This document shows positions 24,807-36,728 of a DNA stretch of 64,000 bases, piece after piece; position 1 is the stretch's first letter, and each line of letters begins with the position of its first letter. Position numbers and translations under genes: made by a program. This DNA is from Symbiodinium natans. Its lineage: Eukaryota > Sar > Dinophyceae > Suessiales > Symbiodiniaceae. Location of the stretch: NCBI GenBank assembly GCA_905221605.1, contig CAJNDS010002357.1, positions 43,501-107,500 on the forward strand, given 5' to 3'. The notes under the pieces were generated by a model. The model ran no database searches, had not been told where the DNA came from, and saw nothing but the letters and a program-made list of their open reading frames with translations.

Positions 24807-27800
24807 CTGAGAGGTTGAAAAGGATTGAAAAGTCTGTATCGCCACATTCTGCCGGCCGATTGACATCCAAACCTGGCATCCTTGACGCCTGGAGACAACA
24901 ACCAAGCGCCGCACCAAGCCAAGAACCGTGTACATCTGCATGGTACGATGGCACCTTAGTAAGGCATGGGTCCCCTATGGTCCCCTTGCGCAATGCTGGA
25001 TGCCACGATGCAGTAAGCAAGGAGCAAAATTGGCGGGGTCTCCAAGGACTCTATGCTAGCTGGAACCGGTGGCTGCAGAAGCTTGGCTGTTTTAACGTCA
25101 GGACTCTGGATGGAGCTCTCGTGAAAATCTATGTTTCCGCATGGTGTGTGTGCCTGTGTGCTTCTGTAAACCCAAGAATACAAGTGTGGCTCCCACAGGC
25201 GCATGTGTCCAACTTGAAGCAGACATGACTCGTGGCATGCCAAGCCAAGGGCTCAGGATGGCACTTTGTCTTCAAGCTTCTCGCACGCTAGCGGGCAAAC
25301 CAAGCAATTCTGTATACTTGCTGGGTCAGGCAGCTTAGGCGGGCGGTAAATGAATTCAGGTGCACGGAAAATTCCTAAGTCCACGTTCCAATCTTGGCTT
25401 GTGCATAGATGATAGGAAGCCACGAAGACCTGTTCTCGTGTTCGACCCCTGCAGTCCCTACAGACACATACGTGCACAGGCCTTAGCCAAGCTTGGGAGG
25501 ATAAGAGTGATAAGAGGCATGCATCAAAGCGGGCACCTCACTTAGCATCGAACATTCTCTTCTCCTCTTGTGCCGGGAAACAGGTATCTCTGAAAGTGGC
25601 AATCCTTTAGACAACCAGGACAAGGGTTTGTTGCCGGGTTCTCGCTCAACTGGCGAGTCTGTTTTTGCCTGCGAACTGCCTTCCGCACATGACGCAAGAG
25701 GACATGTCCATGGGTGATGCCATGCAATTGTCGGGTGTGTCGTGTCCTTGAACCGCAAACCCATGAAACCCCGAAGTAGGCTGAACTTAACCTCCTCATC
25801 CCGTTCGCGCCTGACTGAACTCACTTACAACAGGGGCTGAGGTCCTGGTCTGGTGAACTGGCCCACCCAAATCTCAACCTCTTAGACACCCCAACATCAA
25901 AGCAGCCAAGGGAGAGCCTCGAGAAGGCGCTGTGTCACCTGCTTGGGCTGCAGGCGTTGGGTTCTACAGCTCCCTGTGATGCGGCGCACCATTCACCCAT
26001 GCTTTTCGTGCTTGTTCTAGCTGATTTTGGGACTGCTTCTTGCGTGGGAGGGGGTAGTTGTGTCCGGTCGTGACAAAGCAGAGCAAGCCCCAAATCAGCC
26101 CTGAACCCAAAACCGTGAGACCTTTCAGAAACCCCCGAAGAAGTGCGATTTGTAAATGCTAAACACCAAAGCCTGAACCAAGCCTCATTGACCGATCTTC
26201 TGAGCCCAGCCCTAGGAGTACACTGCCAACGCTTTGTGGATCGCTTTTCGCCATGACTGCCTGGCTGACCTTTACTCCACCACCGAGCCAGGACAGTGCA
26301 TAATTCGAACCCTAACTCCACCACAGGCCAGCCAAAGCGGTGAAAGGTCCACATCCTGAACCTTCAAGCCCTATGTCCCTATGTAACCAACCACATTGGA
26401 GCAAAGCGTTTGAAAGCCGACACGGGGCGAATACTTTAGCACGGCCATACGCTTTCCGAAAAACACAGCTTAAAACGACAACCTTTAGATTCGCTGTAGA
26501 CTTACGTTTTTTCGCCACAAGCCTCCCAAAGCATACTCCTGGAAACAAACCTTGGTGAACGAAAGTCGTTTTTGAAAACTGAAAATGCCATATCTGAAAC
26601 AGAAAATTCGCAAGGTCCACAGTGGAGCCAGAAACGCAAGATGCAAGACTCGCGTATTCAAGCACCCTAAAACAAAACTACCTGTGCCCCGAATCGCTGG
26701 TCATTTTGCTCCGCAAAAAATGGCATGGTTCAAAGTTCCAACTTTCGGTTGTAGGACTGGCGCAATTCCCGTTGACCCTAGGCAACCAGAAAACCCTGAG
26801 CGGCCTCCTTCACTCGGGCCAAGACATCCCCACGCTGTGCTTCGACCACGTGCTCTAGGATAGGGGCCTCGGAGACAGGAACTGTTTTTAGGGTTTAGGG
26901 TTTAGACCCCAGCTCATTGGACATCAGATGGACTCAAAAATCCCGAGTGAGGTCCCTGCCCACTTGTCCGGGTGCCACCGAATCAGCGCTGTCCGAAGCT
27001 TCCTTGTCTTGACTCCGCATTCGGACCACCCACGTTGTTGAGAGCATGGGTGTACATCGGCAGCCTACCTACTATTCCTTACTACTTACTGCTTACTACT
27101 TACCGCGTACTTAATCTTTCAGTGGTCTGCAGCAAGGGCTTGAATGCTTAGGGCTTCGGACGCCGAGATGCTTCTTGGCCTCCGCAGCGCTGTCCGAAGC
27201 CAGCGCACCAGAAACAGAGGGCAACGAATGAGGCCATGGAATCTCTGCCTGGGCCGTCACGGGGCAGAAAGTGTTCGTGGAGGCGCTCCAACAGTAAACG
27301 GAAAACGCTATACCGCTTGGCATCGCATCATCTTGCTCCTCAACTCTTGCTCAACTTGAAAGCTTTTCTCATGCTCCCCGTGCAAGGGTTCTACAGCCTG
27401 AAGCCGGCCCCATGCCGAGCAATAACTGGTGGCATGGGGCAAGCAACAATCCATCTCTGATACGGGTACAGTCAGTGACTATTTGACGGTCTTGCTGCTG
27501 TGCACGCTCTGCTGCCATTGGCCCAAGCTTCTCATTTTTGGGGACTGCTGTCTGCGCTTCGTTGCGGAACCAAGCTGCGGCTGTAAGCAGCGCTTTCTGG
27601 CTTCCTCCAGGCACACGCAAGTCTAACTGTAGAAGGTGTCTGCAGAAGAGATGGAAGACCGTGCCCCGCAGGCTTACACTTTTCCTGGCTTCAACGTGCA
27701 AACCTGGTTTATGCAAAAATGATAGCGTCGAACGCCCACACGCATACCCAGCACTCGTGAACACCATCGAACACCGAAGTCGCTAACACTAGCAGACTGG

Positions 27801-29360
27801 GTTGACAACGGGAACGAACAACTTCTCGAGCGCAATCGCGATCGCCAGGTATGTTGCGCGAGCATGCACTCGCACGAGCACGCAGAGACGCAAAACAAGC
27901 AAACATTCCGAACATGCGAGCTCCTGGAATTTAAGAACCAGTGAGCCCCTAACGAAGACGTGCAATTGAGCGATGCGCACACAGTGGCGCAGTCTCTGTG
28001 GAGGCTGTCGAATGCCAACACAGCAATCACACGTGCACACAGCTGCAGATGCACATCGTGGACAGCAAAGCACAAGACATGACTGCACGGTGCAAATGCC
28101 CTGTCGCTCAGCAGTGCATAAAACCTGTTTGGAACCCTCATGGAATAACTGCTCGAACCGGCTTGATCACAACGTACCTGCTTTGGGATCCCCAAGCAGG
28201 CACAATGTGACACGTAACCGACTCTCGCAGGTACAGGGTCATGCATCCATGACTCTTTCCAGTTGTTCCGCTCGTTGGGTGGCATCATGGAACAAGCTGC
28301 CCGTGCAATGGCTTGTGAAAGCATGAACAGGATGTGGAACCTGTCCCCCCACCCAGACACACACTCACACATGCCCCGAGTCGGGGCTAACACGACGGAA
28401 CGTGAGACTATCCAAGATGCACCTGGTTCCGAATTTCAAATCAAGGTCAGTTGCGGCATGGATGCAGTTTGAAGAGGGAAGGGCGAGGATAGGGAGCTTG
28501 CTGACAAAACACGAGACACCCAACTCTTGCAGGCCTGACGAGAGTCGCTGCTCGAAAGCCTGCCACGCAGCGGCAAATTCCGTGAAGGAGGCGAAGGACC
28601 GACCCGCTGAAGCGGCCTGTGCATGTGGAAGCTCTGGGACTCAGCCGTCTTTGTAAAATCTTCGAAGATTCGGGCTCAGGATTAAAGCTCATATCAAGCC
28701 CCTAAGAGAGTTAAAAAAACAAAGCGGCATCCTCAGCACATCCCACTCGAATATCCGAAAGCTCATTCGCAAGATCCGCGATGGAGGCGCCTTTGGTGCC
28801 GGCTCTGGTCTGGGGGCCCTTGGCGGTATCCAGCCTCAGGATGCCAGCGGCTGTGGCTCAAGACGGAGTGTTACTCTTTTGTGTTCTTTTAAGGTTTGAG
28901 CTGAAGACGTTGCCTTCCTGATGGGCATGTGCACCAGCCGCAAATTTTTGACATGAAATGGATGCTGGGTGCAAGTTCTTCGTTCAAACGTGACAACGCC
29001 GATGCGCTTAGCATCCTACCACAGCCACAAGATCTGAGAGCTCGCCCTTTGCTCTGAATGCAAGCCATCGTGGTTCTAGTGCTTGGGAAATCTCCCGAAA
29101 GCACCTAGAGCTGCTTATAAACTCGCATCTTCTGACTCAGATCCAAGCCAGTTGATTTTGGCTCCTCGCAGCATTTGGAAGTCTAAAGTGACTTGGGACA
29201 GAATGGAGTCCCATTCTGTCTTGCAGCATTGCGGAGCATGAGCTGCACATGAATTAACTCATCCCACAGATTCTCAGGCTGAACCAGTGCCTTCATTCAA
29301 GTCATTCAGCAGGCAACACAGAACAGTCCTTCTTCGGGGGGTCCGGAGTTGCCCGCCGTT

Positions 29361-29400
29361 GCTTCTGCTGCTGTTGCTGCTGCTGGTGGTGGTGGTGGTG

Positions 29401-29475
<75 letters not shown>

Positions 29476-29490
29476 CTGCTGCTGCTGTTG
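29361..29490. repeat. Trinucleotide repeat (CTG)n / (GCT)n
   Basis: About 30 mostly perfect CTG units after a short GGT run. All frames are open, giving poly-Leu, poly-Ala or poly-Cys on one strand and poly-Gln on the other; I do not treat these as genes. Confidence 0.9.
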
Positions 29491-30112
29491 AGACCTCACC
29501 CACTGCCAACACATTCTCACAAGCGCGGCAAATTATCGTCACACCTCCGTTCTTCATTTGCATTGGTGCGAGTGCCGTGCACAGGTGCGACTGGTGCAGC
29601 TTGGGCAACTGCTGTGAAAACTACACCCATGAGCATCGGGGAAGATTGAGGCTAAACCAAGTCCAGCCGCACTTCAGCTGTGAAGGTGCTTAAACTCTTC
29701 TCAGTTCAGAGTTTAAGCAAGTGCGTTTGGTAGTCTGGGGCCACGGCCTTCTGTAGGAGTTTTTGGCCGACTGCTCGGCTGCTCGATCTTTCTCCTTGAG
29801 CGCGGTGAAATCACAACAAGGCGGTTCAGGGTTTAGGGTTCATGGTTTACGGGTTCCGCGACATGCCCCCAGCTGGTCACCGAAACACGTTTACGCACAA
29901 TCCCTAGCCACACCATCGAAGCCAACGCCATCAGCCCTGAACAAGTCTCAAAGCCCCCGGCGGCTTGCACACGCCGATGCCACTCTGCCTCGGGCCGTCC
30001 AAGCTTGTCGCATTTTACAGCGAAGTCTCCAGGCACACTTTCGAAATGCTTCCTGATGCTTGAGGGACGTGTCCGAAACACCTCACAGTGGACTAAAGCT
30101 GAGAAATTCATA

Positions 30113-30163
30113 CTAAACCCTAAGCCCTAAACCCTAAACCTAAACCCCAAACCCCAAACCCTA
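30113..30163. repeat. Interstitial telomere-like block (CCCTAAA)
   Basis: Seven units, some with lost or changed bases (CCCTAAG, CCCCAAA). Confidence 0.85.
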
Positions 30164-30248
30164 GCTACCCCAGATTCGGTTCGTTATTTTGATTCGGTTT
30201 GTTACGTCGAGTCCCAGCCCTGCCTCCCTCTCTCGCTCTTCGGCGCAG

Positions 30249-30349
30249 TGGGCCTCGTAGCTCCGACGCTGCCTGAACCCCGCAACTTCAAGAGCGTCTT
30301 TCGGGGTGACACAAAGAGGTGTTTCGATTTTCTTCTTCGGCATGTGAAT
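30249..30349 (+). CDS. Candidate internal exon, hypothetical
   Basis: One of the best acceptors in the window (a CCTCCCTCTCTCGCTCTTC tract before GCGCAG) is followed by 33 in-phase codons with Lys/Arg/Phe content and a GTGAGG donor at 30350. Starts in phase 1. No neighbouring exon was linked and no domain recognised. Confidence 0.35.
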
Positions 30350-31080
30350 GTGAGGGCTCTAGCGTCATTGATGCTCCTCAACTCCGCCCAATTTTGGGGT
30401 TGCCATGGACATCTGACCGTTGCGGGCTTCGCGTACTCAGCAGGAGCCCTGCAGCATCTGCTACCTGAGCCTGCTCCCTATACCGGAGCTGACAACCACA
30501 ATCTCAGATATCCCAACTTGAAGATTCCCGATGCTGCAGCGGCCTCAACCGCTCCATGTCTTCAAAGCGCCGGAACCTGTGCGTGTAGCAATGTAGAAGT
30601 GTAGGGCCTCAGGCTTACAGACACTGTGTGTCTCTCTGTGTGTCTCTTTCTCTGTGTGTCTGTGTGGGCGATCATTCTCGCTCCAGGAGAAAACCCCGGC
30701 ATAAGCCTGAGAGATCTGTCACTTCCGGCACAATTTCAGAGAAGCTGCTCTTCTGACCACCGCGCTTCCCACTCGGCCCAGGGGTCTCTTTCGGCCGGCT
30801 TTGGTGGCTTGCTCTTCATCGTTGTCCTGGGACCCCCGTGTAGCCGTGTAGCTGCTTGGGTTCCACACCGGCTTTGGGGTCCCAAGGCCGCAAAGCTTTC
30901 GGGTTTAGAGATGTTTCGGGTTTAGGACAATTCATCCGTACCCGTGGATGCTCCCCACTAACCCTTTCCTAACAGGCATTCGCGCAGACCACAGTCAATC
31001 TAGAATGCTTCGCAGAAAGCAGGTGCCAATCCACTCGATATTCACTGTTTACTTTCAGCCTTCGTGAAGGGGCCTCAACC

Positions 31081-31477
31081 CCTAAACCCTAAACCCTAAA
31101 CCCGAGCAAAGCAGAAAGCTATTCCATGCGAAAGCCCTGCAGGTGTCGGCCGCGCAGATCGGCTCTTCGGAGCTGCTGGCGGCGCCAGGGGCGCTGCCAC
31201 TGCCGGGAAGGCAGACAGGAGCCTGCTTTTTGAGAAACGAGCTCGGGTTTAGGGTTTAGGGTTTGGGGTTTCGGGTTTAGGGTTCTCATACCAGAGCCAT
31301 TGGTGGGCGGAAAATCTCGGAGGTTTGGCGGTGGTCCAAGAAGAGCCTGCCATCCGGGTCGCTCATCTTCTCGCCGCTGGCGAGCCTGGCAAAAGCTTAC
31401 TGGCAGCACAAGCATAAAGTGGTGCCTGCACCCCTAAACCCTAAACCCTAAACCTTAAACCCTAAACCCTAAACCGG
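31081..31477. repeat. Cluster of telomere-like blocks in both orientations
   Basis: CCCTAAA blocks at about 31081-31104 and 31431-31477 flank a TTTAGGG block at 31244-31284, so two orientations occur within 400 bases. Confidence 0.85.
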
Positions 31478-32458
31478 GTACCTCCTCATCCCAAACATCT
31501 CCAAACCCAAAACCCCAATTCTATTTGAAGCCTCCGCAGCTGCTGTAGACCCTGGAGCCGCTGCTGGGCACGCTGGCCCTGCCTCAGCGACTTCACTCAT
31601 ACGGAAGCGAATGGAGTTCATGTAATGTTGGATGGTTGTAGTCTCGGGAGGTTGTTGTTTCTCAGGTTCATCCTTAACTGTCCGCTGTTATGGAGAGTTT
31701 CGGCGTATTTTGATGTACGCCAACGTACACGTCCTGCGCGTTGGCTCTGCCTTCTCAGTGTGAAGTTCTACGCGCTGGCCCAGGAAAGCAAGAAGGCTTC
31801 AGGCTAGATCAACCTTAAGCCTGAGCCAGCCTGGTCATCCTCTGGTCCACAGCAGATCGTTTAAGGTTGGGGGTCCGGAGATCAGGAGTTTACGTCCACG
31901 ACGTGTTTTTGCGCGCGTCCCAGGCCTTGCCGAGTCGCCATCCGCGTAGCGTCTTAGCAGGTCAAAATTCTTTGGATGGCCACCACCCTCAGATCGTATT
32001 CACGTGTGCATGGTGTCAACTGCCAACTGTCACAGGGATGGTGTGCGGAGCGCGATCCTTGTAACTGCCCTCGTTTCTTGCCGTCTGGAGTGTGTCAACA
32101 GGTGCAGTGATCGGAAGGCGCGACTAGGAACCTGCGTCGAAACTTGTGTTGCGTTGCATCTTTGAAACTATACCCCTGTCGAGTCGTGACGTGTCGTCTC
32201 CTCTTTGCGGAATATCCTCGCGCGGCGTGTCGTGCCTCCGTGTCCTCATGCGCTTCGTGGTGGCTTGGTGGCAGGCCCTGGACTGCAGCAAGCCTCGCGA
32301 AGAGTTTGCACATGTTTGCAATGGGCGTGTCTATTATCCGGTTTTCGCTGCCTTCATCGAGAGTCTAGAGTGCTTCAGCGCTGGAACCCCTCGATCCGTG
32401 GTTCATTGGCACTTCGTGCTGCCTCATGCCTTTTCAAACTCAAAATTTAAATGAATCC

Positions 32459-34455
32459 TTAGCCCTTTGGGCTGAAGATACAGGAACTGGATGAAGCTGG
32501 GGCTTCTGACGCTGCCAACACGCTACGAGGCTCCAGGAAGTAGTCGTCTTCCTCCTCGTGCACCTCCTGCATCAGCATTCGACTTACCATGACTTCCCAC
32601 TTGCCGGCCTTCTTTCCCAGCCACCCCCAGCTGTATCCGGCACCCGACCTCAAGTTGTGGGTATTGCACGATCGTGCCATGTCGCAGGTGAGGTTCAGAG
32701 TGTTCACTTCATCTTTAATGCAAAGTCCAGGCTCCTGCAATCGAGCGAAGAGGCATCTGCTGTGGATTTTATCAAAACAGCCATTCAACAAACCCGCAAG
32801 CAATGTTGCAAATCCAAAGCCCATAAGCTGAGGGTTGAGGAGTCCGAAGCCACCCACCCGCTGCAGCCGACTGCAAGGAAGTTGCAACTTAGGCAAGGCC
32901 TGGGGCCTCCTTGAGCTCCTTGAGGACCACTCTCACATGCAGTTTCAGAGGTCTCAAGAGTTTTGGCGATGCGCAATTTGATGTTCCGTTTGCCCGTTTG
33001 CCTCTGGTGCAAATGCCAAAGCGCAGTCCTGACTGTTCAGGTCCGCGAGCACAGGCTGCCGGGGCCTGCACATAACTTGCAGAGCCGAACGATGCATTTT
33101 GAGAATGCGTGATTTGTGCATGGCTGACCTGCCGGGTTTACTAGGATCAGGAGATGTCCCACGATGTCCCACGGAAACCTGGGGGGTATAGCAGCATAGC
33201 TAGCCTCAGCTGATCAAACCGTGCATGTGTTGTTTGCGAGACTTTCAGTTTCACATCCGGGAAAGGAGCACAAGCTGAGAAGACTGAGACGCTTTTGCTT
33301 GTACTTTGCTTGCAACTGCTGCGGCACAGGTATTTCCAGGTATTTTGGGGCGTCCTGGGAGTCATGGGGCCATGTCGTCGTAGCCAAACCAGTGTCAAAC
33401 CATGGAGGTGGGTGAGCACACGGAAGTGAACAAAGAACGCAAAACTAACAGAGCGCAAGCCGACACACCAACACACAATCGAACCTCCAACTATGCCTGA
33501 CTGAACCCTAAACCCTAAACCTTAAACCCCTAAACCCCAAAAAACCCTGAAAACCCTAAACCGCCTAAACCCTCAGCCCCCCTTCTTCTGATGCTTTGCT
33601 CTCGGGACCCGGCTGTGGCCGCCCTGGTCTCGACTTGAAGTTGCTGGCCCAACCTGCCCGCAGTGCCTGCAACAGATAGGTGAGAGAAGGTCACAGAGTC
33701 ACAGCATGCACAGCATGGCTCAGTGGCCACCTGTTCAGTCTGTTCTCTTTCATTGTCCATGTGCTGTTGCAGCGTGCAAATCTGGCTGTCCGGCCTCTAG
33801 GTCCTCGTCGACACCGTTAGACTCGAAATCCTGCTGATTCGTGGGCAACCGGCATTCAACAACCTCTTTCTCCACAGATCTCCATGGATGCCGCAGATGA
33901 GTCTTGAGACCTGACTGAGCCTTGATACCTCCGTGAGTCCTCCAGCATGCGCTGCGCCGCCTTCCTGACAAGAGTGCTCACGCCAGCTCAACAAAGATTT
34001 GAGGCATGCTCGCTTTGCTGGTGTTCTTCCGATGCCAAGATCTTCTGCCCCGAAATAAAAAAGGAACTACAAGGCACAACTCCACCAAACTCTTCCGCGA
34101 CCCCTTCAGAATACGGTCGGCCCTCATCCTACACCGGGCTGAACTTCGAGAGCCTCTGGTAGAGATCGAGGATGTCCTCCCGAAGTTGCAGTGAAACACG
34201 GTGCCGAGTACATTAACGAGGCGTCAGAGGACCCGGGAGCCACAGAGCACTACACTCCTGCAAGCCGACCCCAAGAAATAGGTATCACAGCCACGTGAAG
34301 AAAACCGGTCATATAATACCGGGTATGTTCTGAGATTCGTCGAGCATCCAACAGCTTTGCCTCACCACAATGTTCCACAATGAGCATGGGCCCAATCAAG
34401 TGGATCCACGTCTCCTCAAAAAGATCGGGCTTGCCACCTGCGCCATGTCCTGCAC
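32459..34455 (-). CDS. Partial minus-strand gene, hypothetical protein (three exons seen)
   Basis: Exon 34455-34366 (phase 1/1; acceptor CACCTGCAG, donor GTGAGG) and exon 33274-33179 (1/1; acceptor CTTCTCAG, donor GTTTCC) join in phase. The terminal exon 32734-32459 (acceptor CTCGATTGCAG, phase 0) runs 91 residues to a TAA and has an acidic EVHEEEDD stretch and a Ser-rich end. A linking exon of phase 1 to 0 is needed between 33179 and 32734; an open stretch near 33000-33080 might supply it. No family recognised. A GTAAGT inside the last exon is read through in this model. Confidence 0.45.
33503..33573. repeat. Interstitial telomere-like block (CCCTAAA)
   Basis: About eight variable units (CCCTAAA, CCTTAAA, CCCCTAAA, CCCTGAAA). 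Confidence 0.85.
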
Positions 34456-34708
34456 CTGCAGGTGTGCTGGAGCAGGCGCGAAACGGATCTGCTGGGATGC
34501 ACACTGACACGCTGAGCCCTCCTCGCAGTCTTACAACCTTGCAACTTAGAATGTGGCGGCACATAAGGACCGACTCGCAGAAAGTTCGGTAACCCAAAAC
34601 CACCAGGCGTGTCCGAATCACCATGTTTAGGCTCGGGGCGTTTCACAACTTTATTCAACCCTAAATGAGTGCCATCAAGGATGATTCGTCCTCATTCTTT
34701 GGGGGCAA

Positions 34709-35034
34709 TTATGTCACATGAATGTAAGTTGTAGTGTGGGTCGAAAGGGAGTGGTTAGGTAGCTTGTAACTAGGCAGCAGCTTCACCATAGCTTGAGCAC
34801 CTTTCTGTAGCACCTCTTGAGTCTGCAACTCAACAAAGCTGGGAGCCTTTGGCTGGATCCGCAAGTCGAATCGAGTCTGGTGGGAAGGGCCTCGCATTCC
34901 CACAGGCCACAGGGCTGCAGCCACTGACCGCTGCAAGGGGTCACCCGCAAGAGGCTGTTCACGAAAGACAGCTTGGGGGGCTTGAAGGACTTCATGGCTG
35001 AGGGCGTGCTCCCTCACTGAGGGCTTGCTGCTTG
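34709..35034 (-). CDS. Candidate terminal exon, hypothetical protein
   Basis: After a long pyrimidine tract (CTTGTCTTTGTATTTATC region) ending GAAG, a frame of 107 residues runs to a TAA at 34709-34711. Codon use is regular and G/C-ending. It starts in phase 1, so an upstream exon is required, not found. No domain recognised. Confidence 0.45.
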
Positions 35035-36158
35035 CTTCAGCGCAACGAAGATAAATACAAAGACAAGTCGAGAACATCGGCGGCGCTCTGTTTTGTTGGA
35101 GCCTCTGCAAACACAAGGCTAACACAAGGTTCAAAAAGACGTCTTGCCTTCAAAGGCTTTCTTCGGGGGCAGGTATGTGTGGCATGTTGCGCAGACCCTC
35201 AAGTACAGCAACTCACCTTGGAGCTGCAGCATGCACTGGGCTCATACAAACCATGTCAAAACTTCAGACCCCTGTGCCCCCTGTACCCCCCTGTACCCCC
35301 ATCTACCCCCACCATCCGCCTCTACCCCCCAAACCCCACTCTACCCCAAAGGCAGAGCATCCTTCTTGCTGCCCTGCCGCGGTCGGCATGCAACCTCTTG
35401 GCCTTGACAGCAAGGGTATGGCGAGGCCAGGCTTGGCAGTGAGCTGCTCTTAGGGCCCCTTGTTAGGGGCGTGGGCGATTTGGGGCTACAGGCAGGGTTC
35501 AAGGCATCAAGGCGGATTTGCTGCGAGCTTCAGGCGTTTTTCGGGTCTCCCTACGTGACACCGACAGCTTTATGGTGATGGCAATCGGCTCAGCCAGGTG
35601 TGCTTGACATCTCTGACAATTTGACAATAGAGTCGGGGTAGGTAGGATTGTCCAAAGAGAACCTCTGAGAAACTCAGCGTTGCTGTCTAGAAGCTGCTTG
35701 AGGAAGGTTTGTGCCCGATTTGTGCCCTGCTTTTTTGGCTTCCGGGCATCGGAAGAAAAGCGCCGATGCAGCAAAGAGGCTCCGCAGCTGCATGCCAAGG
35801 AAGGCTTCGCAAGCTTCTACGGCTCGTCAAACTGCTTCCCTGCACAACATTATAAGAGTCCAAAAACTGGACCCGATTTCAAGATACTGGGCTTTTCCAG
35901 CGCGGGCACACTCACTACGTAGGCTATGCTATCCTGGATATGATGTAAAACGCTTTGAGCCTTGAAAAATATCCGCCGGGGGTTCTAATTCTTCGCGCCC
36001 TGCCGGTGGCCTTCCAATCCCAAAACTTGTTTCTGATGCCAACGAGGGACAACCTGCAGAAGTTCTAAGAGTTGTGGGGCCTCTGGCAGCTATCCACCTG
36101 CTTCTGCCAATGTGAATGCTTATTGACAATAGAGAAACTAGGCTAACTAGGCCTGCAG

Positions 36159-36374
36159 GTGCTGGCCCAAGCGATCCTTCCCAACTCTCTACCACGCGAG
36201 CTTGCAACACGATGGTCAGAACGGATTGCTGCAATGGCGGCGCGTAGTTTTTTTTCTCCGGGGTTTCTGGTCAAAATGTTCAGAACTGGACATAACAAAA
36301 TGAATGCCTTCCGAGATCCTGAGAGGGTCTCAAGGCACATCATGGCCAATGGCAAAGCTGAACATCTCACTTAG
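36159..36374 (+). CDS. Candidate plus-strand terminal exon, hypothetical protein
   Basis: A CTAAC branch-like motif and CTGCAG acceptor precede a frame of 71 residues ending in TAG at 36374. It contains Arg/Ala-rich helices (SERIAAMAAR) and ends MANGKAEHLT. A second frame from the same acceptor (phase 2) is open for 47 codons and would join an upstream open stretch at about 35975-36115, so the true frame is not settled. It converges with the receptor gene, whose stop is at 36729. Confidence 0.4.
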   Translation: MLAQAILPNSLPRELATRWSERIAAMAARSFFSPGFLVKMFRTGHNKMNAFRDPERVSRHIMANGKAEHLT

Positions 36375-36728
36375 ATTAGCTGTCGCAGTATCTCCTGACC
36401 ACTCTGACTGAAAAGCCTTTCAGACCTGCAGGGTGGATAGCCAGAAGCGCTACCCCATTTTTGGGGTAGCGCTCGAATGGCGGCTTCCCACCCATGGCTG
36501 CAGATTGAAGGCAGCAGGCTGGTCTGTGTGGCCCTGCTAACTTTCTTTACCTTGTGAATGCGCAAATGCTGCACTGGTACCATGTGTGATGCTAAGCACA
36601 CTTTGCAACAGCAAGCAGGTGCCACTCGGAATCGTGACAAAAATGTAGCGGGTCTGTGTCTGTGCTCCTATTGAACTGGCTGACGTTCAGCCGAGCCACA
36701 TCTACATTTAATTTACAAGCTTTAGCGG

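Larger units (their letters stand above)
24807..30248. other. Stretch without a supportable gene
   Basis: Many overlapping short frames on both strands, including a 239-codon minus frame at 27674-28393 that lacks domain or codon support. Telomere-like block near 26889-26907 and a CTG repeat at 29361-29490. Confidence 0.5.

Noticed and set aside
27674-28393. 239-codon minus-strand ORF
   Set aside because: Cys/Ser/Arg-rich, no domain, no codon bias, and overlapping open frames on both strands. Length alone is compatible with chance.
29287-29649. Poly-Leu, poly-Ala and poly-Gln proteins
   Set aside because: They are translations of the CTG repeat in different frames.
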